In this document: positions 35,401-45,111 of the stretch, one piece after another | Position numbering within the stretch: position 1 is the stretch's first letter | Layout: every line of letters begins with the position of its first letter | Assembly: GCA_963790405.1 (NCBI GenBank) | Contig: CAWBOJ010000006.1 | Coordinates: 1-64,000 of the forward strand | Direction: 5' to 3' | Origin: JBGSMX01 sp963790405 | Lineage (GTDB): Bacteria; Actinomycetota; Coriobacteriia; Anaerosomatales; JAGXFU01 | Length of the DNA stretch: 64,000 bases | Translations under genes and position numbers: made by a program | The notes under the pieces: generated by a model | The model's database searches: none | The model's input: the letters and a program-made list of their open reading frames with translations, nothing else | What the model was told of the DNA's origin: nothing

Positions 35401-36108
35401 ATGAAGGCTGACCCCATTACCGGCGATGGGCTCCTTCCCGTGGACGCACCTGCAACAGACCGCATTCCCGAAGGCGTTGTTGAGCGTCTGCCTACCTACC
35501 TGAGCGTTCTCATACAGCTTCGCCAGGATGGTTGCTACACAGTCTCGTCCGCCCGTCTCGGTGAACTCACAGACGTCAATCCAGCTCAGATACGTCGTGA
35601 CCTCACTCACTTCGGCTCTTTTGGCAAGCGTGGAGTCGGCTACGAGATCGTGTTGTTGATCGACAAGATTCAGAGCATTCTCGGTTCGGATCACACTCAT
35701 CGGCTTGTCTTGGTCGGCGCAGGCAACTTGGGTGCAGCTGTTGCCGCATACAACGGATTGCGGGCGCGCGGCTTCGTCGTGGGTGCGATCTACGACAAGG
35801 ATCCGGCCAAGATCGGTACGCGCATAGGCGATCTGGTCGTGCAAGACGTCGCGGACCTTCCCCGGCAAGTGCGCGATCAGAGCATACGCATCGGCGTGAT
35901 CACCGTTCCGCCTGAGGCCGCGCAAGAGGTCACCGACCTTATGGCTGCGGCTGGAATCAGGGTGATTCTCAATTACACACCCATGATGGTGCAGGTTCCT
36001 GAAGAGGTGACGCTCCACAACACCGATCCCGTGCGGGAACTGCTCCACACCTTGTACTATCTCTCGCGCACCGAGTCCGCGTCACCCGAGAACGTGGCGA
36101 CCTTGTGA
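35401..36108 (+). CDS. rex: Redox-sensing transcriptional repressor Rex
   Basis: 235 residues. An N-terminal winged helix (LPTYLSVLIQLRQDGCYTVS, SSARLGELTDVNPAQIRRDL, HFGSFGKRGVGY) is followed by an NAD(H)-binding Rossmann domain (LVLVGAGNLGAAVAAY) and the swapped C-terminal helix (VRELLHTLYYLSR). Rex senses NADH/NAD+ and controls fermentation and respiration genes. ATG 35401 lies directly after a palindrome without a ribosome site; an in-frame TTG at 35374 is the alternative. Confidence 0.93.
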   Translation: MKADPITGDGLLPVDAPATDRIPEGVVERLPTYLSVLIQLRQDGCYTVSSARLGELTDVNPAQIRRDLTHFGSFGKRGVGYEIVLLIDKIQSILGSDHTHRLVLVGAGNLGAAVAAYNGLRARGFVVGAIYDKDPAKIGTRIGDLVVQDVADLPRQVRDQSIRIGVITVPPEAAQEVTDLMAAAGIRVILNYTPMMVQVPEEVTLHNTDPVRELLHTLYYLSRTESASPENVATL

Positions 36109-36190
36109 CAATTGGTGGTACGCTAGCGCACGGTGTTCAAACCGGCTGTTCGGCCGGTCAAGGGTAACGTTTCTGATCGATGGAGGAAGT

Positions 36191-36429
36191 ATGGCTGCAT
36201 TGATTCCCGGTATGGGGGGATGGGAACTCATCCTCATCCTGTTCATCGTGCTCATCTTGTTTGGCCCCAAGCGGTTGCCGCGCTCGGCAAGTCCTTGGGC
36301 CAGACGATGAAGGCGATTCGACAGGGCGTTGACGGTAGCGAAGACGAAGAAGAGGACGAGGACGCGCCCGCCAAGCCCAAGTCCAAGAAGAAGGACAAGG
36401 ACGAAGAAGAGGACGAGGACGAAGAGTAA
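36191..36429 (+). CDS. tatA: TatA-like twin-arginine translocase subunit (one frame slip)
   Basis: About 80 residues. Start ATG behind GGAGGA. The membrane helix WELILILFIVLILFGPKRLP and the amphipathic helix ALGKSLGQTMKAIRQG are typical of TatA. One base is missing near 36280 (LP-ALG), putting the halves in different frames. The C-terminal tail of about 35 residues is extremely acidic with one Lys-rich block. TatA forms the pore for folded, often cofactor-bearing proteins. No tatC is in the window. Confidence 0.85.
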
Positions 36430-36583
36430 AGTCGGCAGCTGCAGGTTGCCGCCTTGCCTCAGCGCGGTTTTCGGGTATACTTTCGTGGACATTTTCGGGC
36501 TGCTCCCAAGTGGGCAGCCCGTCCGCTAGCCTATGTCGCTTCGGTCACTACGTAGCGACGCGTCACAACGGGAGCACAACCGG

Positions 36584-37057
36584 ATGCACAAAGAGATCGC
36601 TCTGACGCCCGAGGGCCTAGCCCGCCTAGAGGAAGAACTCAATCATCTCCAGACTGTTCGTCGCCGAGAGGTGGGCGAGCGCATCAAAGAGGCGAAGGAG
36701 TTCGGTGACATATCCGAGAACTCCGAGTACGACGACGCCAAGAACGAGCAAGCCTGGGTCGAGAGTCGTATCACGGAGGTCAACGTGATACTCGCGAACG
36801 CCACGGTCATCGAGTCACCCAAGAAGAGTGACAAGGTGACGTTGGGTTCCAAAGTGCAGCTCAAAGATGTCGAGACCGGTGACACGCATGCGTACCAGAT
36901 CGTCGGCTCCGCAGAGGCTGATCCCGCACGCGATCGCATCAGCAATGAGTCGCCTGTCGGGCAGTCGATCATGGGCGCCAAGAAGGGCGATACGGTTCAG
37001 GTGAATACGCCATCCGGCCGAGTCATCGAGTACCACGTCGTCAAGATCACGCGGTAG
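36584..37057 (+). CDS. greA: GreA transcript cleavage factor
   Basis: 157 residues. Coiled-coil domain with the acidic tip EFGDISENSEYDDAKNEQA and a C-terminal FKBP-like domain (GSKVQLKDVETGDTHAYQIV, ESPVGQSIMGAKKGDTVQV). It rescues backtracked RNA polymerase. ATG 36584 is favoured (MHKEIALTPEG, GGGAG upstream) over ATG 36533, which has no ribosome site. Confidence 0.94.
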   Translation: MHKEIALTPEGLARLEEELNHLQTVRRREVGERIKEAKEFGDISENSEYDDAKNEQAWVESRITEVNVILANATVIESPKKSDKVTLGSKVQLKDVETGDTHAYQIVGSAEADPARDRISNESPVGQSIMGAKKGDTVQVNTPSGRVIEYHVVKITR

Positions 37058-37063
37058 ATCCTT

Positions 37064-38578
37064 GTGAGCGATCGCAACGACAGTGGGGCAGGCAGCCCGG
37101 AACAGCCGAGCGACGATCCCTTCGTCGTTAGGCGGCAGAACCTGGACGCGTTGCGTGCGCTCGACATCGAACCCTATGCCGATCGTTTCGATGTCACTGG
37201 TCGGGCACGGGACATCACGGAGACGTACGCTGCTCTTCCCGACGGCGAAGGTACGTCGGATGTGGTATCGGTCGCCGGCCGACTCATGGCCAAGCGCGAC
37301 CAGGGGAAGCTGGCGTTTCTCGTACTTCGGGATGCGACGGGTGATCTCCAGCTCTTCTGCCGCGTGAATGTCTTGGGGGAGGATGCGTTCGGCGCTGTCA
37401 AGAACCTGGACGTGGGGGACTGGATCGGCGCCACTGGAACGGTCATGCGCACTCGACGCGGCGAGCTATCCGTTCAGCCGACGAGCGTTTCGCTTCTCTC
37501 AAAGTCGTTGCGTCCTCTTCCTGAGAAGTTCCACGGTCTGACCGACACCGAGACACGCTATCGACAGCGCTACGTGGATCTCATCGTCAACCCCGACGTT
37601 CGCACGGTGTTCGAGACACGATTCAAGATCATCTCGGCGATTCGTAGGTTCATGGAGTCACGCGAGTTTCTTGAGGTCGAGACCCCGATGCTCCATCCGA
37701 TTCCGGGCGGTGCTACCGCGCGTCCGTTCGTGACTCACCACAACACGCTGGACATGGAGTTCTATCTGAGAATCGCTCCGGAACTCTACTTGAAGCGCTT
37801 GCTTGTCGGCGGATTCGAACGTGTCTATGAGATCAACCGGTCGTTTCGCAATGAGGGCATTTCGGTGCGCCACAACCCCGAGTTCACGATGCTCGAGGCA
37901 TACCAGGCGTTCACGAACCTCGACGGAATGATGGAGCTCACCGAATCGCTGATTACGAAAGTTGCCGAGGAGATCCTTGGCGGACTGCAGATCACTTACC
38001 AAGCGGTCGATATCGATCTGTCCGGGCCGTGGCCCAGGCGTACCATGGTCGAACTCACCTCAGATGCCGCGGGCGAGGACGTGTCGTTCGATCGCAGTAT
38101 CGGGGAACTGCGTGCGTTGTGTGAATCGCACGAGATTCCGGTCGACGCTTCATGGGGGAAGGGCAAGCTGATCACCGAGCTGTTCGAGAAGTTGGTCGAG
38201 GGCAATCTCGTGCAGCCTACGTTTGTCACCGAGTACCCACTTGAGACCTCACCGCTTGCCCGAAAGAAGCCTGGCGAGCCTGAGCTAACGGAGCGCTTCG
38301 AACTGATCGTCACGGGACGCGAGATAGCGAACGCATTCTCGGAACTCATAGATCCCGTGGATCAACGCGAGCGGTTCACAGCTCAGGTCGAGGCGAAAGC
38401 CACGGGGGACGATGAGGCCATGGGATACGACGAAGACTATCTTCGGGCGATGGAGTACGGTATGCCTCCCTGTGGAGGCCTCGGTATTGGGATCGACCGA
38501 CTCGTTATGCTGCTTACCGACAGCGCATCCATTCGAGATGTCTTGCTGTTTCCTCATATGCGACCCGAGGCCCAGTAG
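37064..38578 (+). CDS. lysS: Lysyl-tRNA synthetase, class II
   Basis: 504 residues. An OB-fold anticodon-binding domain (VSVAGRLMAKRDQGKLAFL) is followed by class II motifs: motif 2 INRSFRNEGISVRHNPEFTM and motif 3 GLGIGIDRLVMLLT. GTG start seven bases after the greA stop; greA-lysS pairing is common in actinobacteria and firmicutes. Confidence 0.96.
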   Translation: MSDRNDSGAGSPEQPSDDPFVVRRQNLDALRALDIEPYADRFDVTGRARDITETYAALPDGEGTSDVVSVAGRLMAKRDQGKLAFLVLRDATGDLQLFCRVNVLGEDAFGAVKNLDVGDWIGATGTVMRTRRGELSVQPTSVSLLSKSLRPLPEKFHGLTDTETRYRQRYVDLIVNPDVRTVFETRFKIISAIRRFMESREFLEVETPMLHPIPGGATARPFVTHHNTLDMEFYLRIAPELYLKRLLVGGFERVYEINRSFRNEGISVRHNPEFTMLEAYQAFTNLDGMMELTESLITKVAEEILGGLQITYQAVDIDLSGPWPRRTMVELTSDAAGEDVSFDRSIGELRALCESHEIPVDASWGKGKLITELFEKLVEGNLVQPTFVTEYPLETSPLARKKPGEPELTERFELIVTGREIANAFSELIDPVDQRERFTAQVEAKATGDDEAMGYDEDYLRAMEYGMPPCGGLGIGIDRLVMLLTDSASIRDVLLFPHMRPEAQ

Positions 38579-38753
38579 TCGGGCGTTGAGGCGGAGCAAG
38601 AATCTCAGTCCTTCCGACTCAGATGTGTGGCATATCGCTTGCTGTCTCTAGGCAAACGCGTCGGTACGGCTTCACGCGCGAGGTATACTAGAGCCGACGT
38701 TTGAGGAAACCACCGGCCCTTCGGCCGACACATGATTTCGAGGAGTGCCTATC

Positions 38754-41303
38754 ATGTTCGAGCGTTTCACTGAAAAGGCCCGCCGGGTCGTCGTTTATGC
38801 TCAAGAAGAAGCCCGGATGCTCAACCAGAACTACATCGGCACCGAGCACCTGCTGCTCGGTCTGATTCGTGAGCAAGACGGCATCGCCGCCAAGGCACTC
38901 GAGTCGCTCAATATCTCACTCGAGGATGTCCACCAGCAGGTGGAGGATCTCATCGGCCGCGGGACATTCGTCCCAACGGGGCACATCCCGTTTACGCCAC
39001 GTGCCAAGAAGGTTCTCGAGCTCTCGTTGCGAGAAGCGCTACAGCTGGGCCACAACTACATCGGCACCGAGCACATCCTTCTCGGCCTCATTCGTGAGGG
39101 AGAGGGTGTCGCCGCGCAGGTGTTGTTGAACCTCGGCGCCGATTTGGAGAAGGTACGCTCAGCGGTCATCCAGCTGCTGTCCGGCCACTATGGCAAGCAG
39201 GCCGAGGCGGGCGAGGAACGCGGCCGCGGTGGGAGCGGTGCGCTGCTCGACGAGTTCGGACGCAACCTGACGCGAATGGCGAAGGATGGCAAGCTCGATC
39301 CGGTCATCGGGCGCGGCAAGGAGATCGAGCGGGTCATGCAGATCCTCTCACGCCGCACCAAGAACAATCCCGTGCTTATCGGCGAACCCGGCGTGGGCAA
39401 AACCGCCGTTGCCGAAGGGCTGGCTCAGGTGATTGCCGCCGACGAAGTCCCTGAGACGATCAAGGAGAAGCAGCTCTACACGCTCGATCTTGCCGCTCTG
39501 GTGGCGGGCTCGAAGTATCGCGGCGAGTTTGAAGACCGGCTCAAGAAGGTCATGAAGGAAATCCAGGAACGGGGTGACATCATCCTGTTCATCGATGAGA
39601 TGCACACGCTCGTCGGGGCGGGTGCTGCCGAAGGCGCGATCGACGCCGCGAGCATCATCAAGCCAGCGCTTGCGCGCGGCGAGTTGCAGACCATCGGAGC
39701 GACCACGCTTGACGAGTATCGCAAGTATGTCGAGAAGGACTCGGCACTTGAGAGGCGCTTCCAGCCCATTCTCGTCGGCGAACCGAGCGTGGAAGAAACG
39801 GTAGAGATCCTCAAGGGTCTGCGCGATCGCTATGAGGCCCACCATCGCGTGAGCATCACGGATGGCGCAATCGATGCGGCCGCTACGCTCGCGGATCGCT
39901 ACATCTCGGATCGCTTCCTGCCCGACAAGGCTATCGACCTCATCGATGAGGCCGGTTCGAAGATGCGCATCAAGATGATGACTGCTCCGCCGGGCATCAA
40001 AGAGGTCGAGGACCGTCTGCGCGCCGTCCGCGCGGAGAAGGAGGCCTCGATCGAAGCGCAGGAGTTCGAGAAGGCCGCCGCTCTCCGAGACAAGGAGAAG
40101 CACACCCTTGCCGAGAAACGCGCGATGGAAGAGGAGTGGCTCAAGCCCGACAACCGTCGAGTTGTAGAGGTCACGGAGCGCGAGATCGCCGAGGTTGTTT
40201 CGATGTGGACGGGCGTTCCGGTCACGGCGCTCACCGAAGAGGAGACAGAGAAGCTGCTGCGCATGGAGGCCTCTCTCCACGAGCGTATCGTGGGTCAGGA
40301 CGAAGCCGTAACAGCGGTCTCGAAAGCGATTCGTCGTGCGCGTGCCGGTCTCAAGGATCCGCGTCGCCCGTCCGGGTCGTTCATCTTCCTCGGCCCATCG
40401 GGCGTAGGCAAGACCGAGCTATCCAAGGCGCTGGCGGCGTTCCTGTTCGGCAGCGAAGAAGCTCTCATTCAGCTGGACATGTCCGAATACATGGAGAAGC
40501 ACACAGTGTCGCGTCTGATCGGATCGCCCCCGGGGTATGTCGGGTTCGATGAAGGCGGACAACTGACGGAACTCGTTCGGCGCAAGCCCTACTCGGTGAT
40601 TCTGTTTGATGAGATCGAGAAGGCGCATCCTGACGTGTTCAACGTCTTGCTGCAGATTCTTGAAGAGGGTCGTTTGACCGATGCGCAGGGTCGCAAGGTC
40701 GACTTCAAGAATGCGATTGTCATCATGACGAGCAACCTGGGCGCTCGCGATATCGTCAAGGGCCAGTCGATAGGCTTCGCGGCGGAATCCACGCAGGGCC
40801 TTTCGTACGGCGACCTGAAGGACCGCGTTACCGGTGAGCTCAAGAAGATGTTCCGGCCTGAATTCCTCAACCGTGTGGACGAAGTCATCGTCTTCCACGA
40901 TCTTGTCGACGAGGAGATCAAGCAGGTTGTCGATCTGATGATCGGCAGATTGCGCGAACAGCTCATGCTGCAGGGCATCGGCATTTCACTAACCGATGAC
41001 GCGCGTTCGCTGCTTGCGGAACGAGGTTTCGACCCGGCGATGGGCGCGCGGCCGTTGCGCCGAGCCATTCAGCGGATGCTGGAAGATCCGCTTTCGGAGC
41101 AGATGCTCGCGGGCCAGTGGGAACCCGGTCAGATCATCGAAGCCTATGTGGAGGACGGCGTGATCGTGTTCCGAGTGGGTGAGGGCACCGTTGCGGTTCG
41201 AGTGTCCAGTCATTCCTCGGGACCCTCTGCGCCGAGTGTCCCCCCTCGCTCGAGCCGAGGCTCCGGCGGCGTGGCCACCGGCGGCGCGGCGTCTAGCGAG
41301 TAG
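38754..41303 (+). CDS. clpC: ClpC AAA+ unfoldase
   Basis: 849 residues. Two Clp_N repeats (NYIGTEHLLLGLIRE, NYIGTEHILLGLIRE), D1 AAA with GEPGVGKTAVAEGLA, a UVR-type middle segment (IEAQEFEKAAALRDKEK), and D2 with GPSGVGKTELSKALA and EYMEKHTVSRLIG. It feeds ClpP. ATG 38754 has GAGGAG upstream. CtsR, McsA and McsB, usual clpC partners in Bacillus, are not adjacent. A TATACT box at 38684 may be part of its promoter. Confidence 0.96.
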   Translation: MFERFTEKARRVVVYAQEEARMLNQNYIGTEHLLLGLIREQDGIAAKALESLNISLEDVHQQVEDLIGRGTFVPTGHIPFTPRAKKVLELSLREALQLGHNYIGTEHILLGLIREGEGVAAQVLLNLGADLEKVRSAVIQLLSGHYGKQAEAGEERGRGGSGALLDEFGRNLTRMAKDGKLDPVIGRGKEIERVMQILSRRTKNNPVLIGEPGVGKTAVAEGLAQVIAADEVPETIKEKQLYTLDLAALVAGSKYRGEFEDRLKKVMKEIQERGDIILFIDEMHTLVGAGAAEGAIDAASIIKPALARGELQTIGATTLDEYRKYVEKDSALERRFQPILVGEPSVEETVEILKGLRDRYEAHHRVSITDGAIDAAATLADRYISDRFLPDKAIDLIDEAGSKMRIKMMTAPPGIKEVEDRLRAVRAEKEASIEAQEFEKAAALRDKEKHTLAEKRAMEEEWLKPDNRRVVEVTEREIAEVVSMWTGVPVTALTEEETEKLLRMEASLHERIVGQDEAVTAVSKAIRRARAGLKDPRRPSGSFIFLGPSGVGKTELSKALAAFLFGSEEALIQLDMSEYMEKHTVSRLIGSPPGYVGFDEGGQLTELVRRKPYSVILFDEIEKAHPDVFNVLLQILEEGRLTDAQGRKVDFKNAIVIMTSNLGARDIVKGQSIGFAAESTQGLSYGDLKDRVTGELKKMFRPEFLNRVDEVIVFHDLVDEEIKQVVDLMIGRLREQLMLQGIGISLTDDARSLLAERGFDPAMGARPLRRAIQRMLEDPLSEQMLAGQWEPGQIIEAYVEDGVIVFRVGEGTVAVRVSSHSSGPSAPSVPPRSSRGSGGVATGGAASSE

Positions 41304-41305
41304 TC

Positions 41306-42652
41306 GTGGCCCGATCCCGCACTGTCTGGCGGTGTCAGTCGTGCGGCGCGACTGCACCCAAGTGGCTGGGGCGTTGCCCGGAGTGTTCCGAGTTCGGCAC
41401 CTTTGTCGAGGAGATCGAGCAGACCGAGCGGGCACCAAGCTCGTCGACAACGCGTGCACGTCCGGTCTCGCTGGCACACGTCGATAACGATTCTCGCGTA
41501 CGCATCGCGAGTGGCATCGCAGAGCTCGATCGGGTGCTCGGCGGTGGGTTCGTGCCGGGGTCGCTTGTGCTGCTCGGTGGTGAGCCTGGTATCGGGAAGT
41601 CGACACTGCTCCTTCAGGCCTCGGCTGCTATGGCGGCTGCGGGCGTCGATGTGCTGTACGCATGTGGAGAAGAATCGCCGTCACAAATCGCCCTACGCGC
41701 GGAGCGTCTCGGCGTGATCGGCGAGGAGATCCGTCTCGTTCCCGAGGTGGATGCCGTTGCCCTCGAGCAGACGTGTGCCGAGTGCCTACCCGGCGTGCTC
41801 GTGGTCGACTCGATACAGACGATGTACGATCCCGAACTGGCGGGTGCCCCAGGTAGTGTCGGCCAGGTCAGAGCATGCACGGCGCGTCTGATGCGGCTTG
41901 CGAAGGACCGTGGCGTGACGACGATCATCGTGGGGCACGTGACCAAAGAGGGGTCGATCGCCGGCCCACGGGTGCTCGAGCATATGGTCGATGCCGTTCT
42001 CTATTTCGAGGGTGATCGGGATCACGCATTTCGCGTAGTCAGAGCTGTGAAGAACCGGTTCGGCTCTGCTTCCGAGATCGGCATCTTCGAGATGGGGGAG
42101 CACGGACTTGCGGGTGTTGGCAATCCGGCGGCCCTGTTCCTCGGCGAGAGGGATGCGCAAACTCCAGGGTCGGCTGTCATGGCGGCTATGGAGGGATCAC
42201 GCCCACTGCTGCTTGAGGTTCAGGCGTTGGTGACGCCGTCTTATCTCCAGATGCCCCGCAGGCTCGCTACCGGTATCGACTCGGCTCGTCTGCTCCAGGT
42301 ACTCGCGGTTCTCGAGCGACATACAGGAGCTTCGTTCTCCGGACACGACGTGTATGCTTCGGTCGCCGGCGGCGTACGTGTGACGGAACCGGCCATCGAT
42401 GTGCCGCTTGCGCTCGCGTTGTTGTCGGCACTGCGAGACACACCACTGCCGGCGAATTTGGTGGGGTTCGGAGAGATCGGGCTCACCGGGCGAGTCCGGG
42501 CTGTCGCACACACAGAGGCGCGTGTACGAGAGGCGTGTAGGCAAGGACTCACACAGATCGCTGCTGTGACTCCGGTCTCCGTGCGACTCGACGAGCAGGC
42601 GCAGCTGCGGGAAGTGGACACGGTAGCCAGAATAGCCACGTTGCTCGGCTAG
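41306..42652 (+). CDS. radA: RadA/Sms branch-migration helicase
   Basis: 448 residues. N-terminal C4 zinc finger (CQSCGATAPKWLGRCPEC), RecA-like ATPase with GGEPGIGKSTLLLQ, the RadA-specific KNRFGSASEIGIFEM motif, and a Lon-like C-terminal domain. It processes recombination intermediates. GTG start two bases after the clpC stop. Confidence 0.95.
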   Translation: MARSRTVWRCQSCGATAPKWLGRCPECSEFGTFVEEIEQTERAPSSSTTRARPVSLAHVDNDSRVRIASGIAELDRVLGGGFVPGSLVLLGGEPGIGKSTLLLQASAAMAAAGVDVLYACGEESPSQIALRAERLGVIGEEIRLVPEVDAVALEQTCAECLPGVLVVDSIQTMYDPELAGAPGSVGQVRACTARLMRLAKDRGVTTIIVGHVTKEGSIAGPRVLEHMVDAVLYFEGDRDHAFRVVRAVKNRFGSASEIGIFEMGEHGLAGVGNPAALFLGERDAQTPGSAVMAAMEGSRPLLLEVQALVTPSYLQMPRRLATGIDSARLLQVLAVLERHTGASFSGHDVYASVAGGVRVTEPAIDVPLALALLSALRDTPLPANLVGFGEIGLTGRVRAVAHTEARVREACRQGLTQIAAVTPVSVRLDEQAQLREVDTVARIATLLG

Positions 42653-42783
42653 ACGAACGCATTCAGCGCTGGTTTGAGGCAGATCTGCCGGTTAGCTTCT
42701 GAAGCGCGGTGTGGTCTGCTCAGGCCAGTCGTGGCAGAATCAGGAATGAGGGGCTCGCCGCGCGGACGAACGGAGGGTGTCGA

Positions 42784-43845
42784 GTGGACCAGCGGTCCGA
42801 AGAGGCGTTGCGCTCGGAGCTTGAGAAGGTGGCGCCGGGCACGACACTGCGCGAAGGTCTCGACTACATCCTTTCTGCGCGCACGGGTGCCCTGATTGTG
42901 ATCGGCGATGTGAGCAACGTCCTCAAGCTGTGCAACGGCGGCTTCGACATAGAGACCCCCTTCACAGCGCAGCATCTGTTCGAACTTGCCAAGATGGATG
43001 GCGCAATCACGATGGACGCAGAGTGCGAGCGCGTTCTGCGGGCGAACGTGCACCTTGTGCCCGATCCGACGTTGCCGACCTCGGAAACAGGTATGCGGCA
43101 TCGTACCGCCGAGCGCGTGAGCCGCCAAACGAGCGCGCTGGTGATATCGATCTCCCAGCGCCGAGACGTGGTCACTCTCTACGTTGACGGCAACAGAATC
43201 ATCCTCGACGACATCGAGGTCGTGCTAGCAAAGGCGAACCAGGCCTTGCAGACCTTGCAGCGGTATCGCAGCCGCTTGCATGAGGTGCTCGAGCGCCTCA
43301 CCCTGCTCGAGTTCGACGACATCGTGTCCGTAGGCGATCTGGCTGAGGTCGTGAGCCGCTTCGAGCTCGTTCAGCGAGTGGCGCGCGAGGTCACGCGCTA
43401 CATCAGCGAACTCGGAACGGAAGGTCGACTGGTTCAGATGCAGGCCGAGGAGCTCACGGCCAATGTGGATGACGACTATGTGTTGCTGATTCGGGATTAC
43501 GCTCACGACGCAAGGCCGCGCAAGGCCGCTTCCATGCGAGCTGCGTTCGGCGGTCTGAGTCCCGAACAGCTTCTTGAGCCGCTGCAGATCGGGCGTGTGT
43601 TGGGCTTGCCGGATGATGTTGCATCTGGCGAGGACCATCTTCGGCCACGAGGCTTCCGCGTTCTGAAGAGGATTCCGCTTCTGCCGGCATCGGTCGTCAA
43701 CCGACTCGTCGAGCGGTTCCGTGTGTTGCCGGAGATTCTCATTGCGACAGAAGACGATCTCGATGAAGTGGATGGCGTCGGTGCACGACGCGCGCGGGCC
43801 ATCATAGAGGGTCTCGCGCGCATGCGGGCGCATCTCGGCACCTAG
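42784..43845 (+). CDS. disA: DisA diadenylate cyclase
   Basis: 353 residues. The N-terminal DAC domain has the catalytic motifs KMDGAITMD and GMRHRTAERVSRQT. A helical spine and a C-terminal helix-hairpin-helix DNA-binding domain (LDEVDGVGARRARAIIEGL) follow. It makes c-di-AMP and scans DNA for branched structures. GTG 42784 is chosen for GGAGGG upstream. Next to radA, its usual partner. Confidence 0.95.
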   Translation: MDQRSEEALRSELEKVAPGTTLREGLDYILSARTGALIVIGDVSNVLKLCNGGFDIETPFTAQHLFELAKMDGAITMDAECERVLRANVHLVPDPTLPTSETGMRHRTAERVSRQTSALVISISQRRDVVTLYVDGNRIILDDIEVVLAKANQALQTLQRYRSRLHEVLERLTLLEFDDIVSVGDLAEVVSRFELVQRVAREVTRYISELGTEGRLVQMQAEELTANVDDDYVLLIRDYAHDARPRKAASMRAAFGGLSPEQLLEPLQIGRVLGLPDDVASGEDHLRPRGFRVLKRIPLLPASVVNRLVERFRVLPEILIATEDDLDEVDGVGARRARAIIEGLARMRAHLGT

Positions 43846-44019
43846 CATGCAGCCGCGGGCGACGAATTCAAGCAACCACTGCCTACATGCCGATTATCAA
43901 GGGTGCGAGCTACCGACGCGGTACGCGTGGTAGAATCCGCTCGCATGTTCGCGGCCCGGCGGTCGCCTGAAGCAGATGGGAGGTGAGAGCGAGGGCGGAC
44001 AACCCTTCGTTCACGACCC

Positions 44020-45111
44020 ATGATCGTGTACATCACTCGCTTCGTCTTCATGACGGCGGGCGCGATGGGTGGGTTCGCGGTCTCACGTCTTATCGACTGG
44101 TCCGAACAGATCGGCTTTCCCGAGTATTTCGTCATCCTCATTTTTGTCATTCTCGGCTGGTCTATCGGCTACTTAATCGGTGGCATCGTGGGGCGCGAGC
44201 TCACGTTTCAGTTCGCTCGGCTTGAGGAACGCATGCGAGACACGGCTCCGGCCGATCTCGTGCTCGGCACCATAGGTCTCCTTGTGGGCCTTCTGATTGC
44301 TTGGCTTGGCTCCCTACCGCTAAGGCTCATTCGGCCTGAGTGGCTGGCCGTATCGTCGACGATTCTTCTCTTCCTTATGGCTGCGTACTTCGGCTTGCAG
44401 GTGGCCCTGCAGAAGCGCTCGGACTTTTCCAGAGCCTTCCCTCGACTAGCTGCCGGCGCTGAGGGCGCTGCCGTGGAACCAGCGGGGATGAAGCTCCTCG
44501 ACACGAGTGCGGTGATTGACGGACGCTTCGCGGACCTGTGCACGATCGGTGCCATCGAGGGGCAGATGCGCGTTCCACGGTTCGTACTCGCGGAGCTGCA
44601 AACGCTGGCCGATTCAGCCGATGACATCAAACGAGCCCGCGGCCGTCGCGGTCTCGATCTCCTGACTCGCTTGCGTGAGGATCCGTGTGCTCCCCAGGTG
44701 TTTGAGACAGATTACCCGGAGATTCCGGATGTCGACGGCAAACTCATGCAGCTTGCTTCCGATACTGACTCAGTGCTCGTGACGGTCGACTTCAATATGT
44801 CGCGGGTGGCTGGAGTGCGAGGCATACGCGTCTTGAACCTCAATGAGATAGCCAACGCGTTGCGTCCAGCGTTCCTTCCCGGGGAGCCACTGCGTCTCCG
44901 TATCGTGCGCGAGGGGAAAGAACCGGACCAGGGCGTCGGATACCTCGACGATGGCACGATGGTCGTCGTAGGGGACGGAAGCGGACACGTCGGTACTCTG
45001 TCTGACACGGAGGTGACCTCGGTGCTCCAGACGTCAGCCGGACGCATGATTTTTGCTCGGTTCGTCGGACTCGCCGAGGACTCACCACAGGAGTCGGGCG
45101 ATGCCTCGTAG
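44020..45111 (+). CDS. YacL-type membrane PIN-TRAM protein
   Basis: 363 residues. Four transmembrane helices (residues about 5-125) precede a PIN nuclease domain (LLDTSAVIDGRFADLC, RFVLAELQTLAD, TDSVLVTVDFNM with conserved acids) and a TRAM domain (LRLRIVREGKEPDQGVGYL). It sits where yacL sits in Bacillus. PIN-TRAM proteins are probably RNases; they are not toxin-antitoxin members. ATG start with GGGAGG somewhat far upstream. Confidence 0.9.
   Translation: MIVYITRFVFMTAGAMGGFAVSRLIDWSEQIGFPEYFVILIFVILGWSIGYLIGGIVGRELTFQFARLEERMRDTAPADLVLGTIGLLVGLLIAWLGSLPLRLIRPEWLAVSSTILLFLMAAYFGLQVALQKRSDFSRAFPRLAAGAEGAAVEPAGMKLLDTSAVIDGRFADLCTIGAIEGQMRVPRFVLAELQTLADSADDIKRARGRRGLDLLTRLREDPCAPQVFETDYPEIPDVDGKLMQLASDTDSVLVTVDFNMSRVAGVRGIRVLNLNEIANALRPAFLPGEPLRLRIVREGKEPDQGVGYLDDGTMVVVGDGSGHVGTLSDTEVTSVLQTSAGRMIFARFVGLAEDSPQESGDAS

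Noticed and set aside
44020..45111. PIN-domain protein as a VapC toxin
   Set aside because: It has four membrane helices and a TRAM domain, no antitoxin neighbour, and sits in the conserved yacL position.
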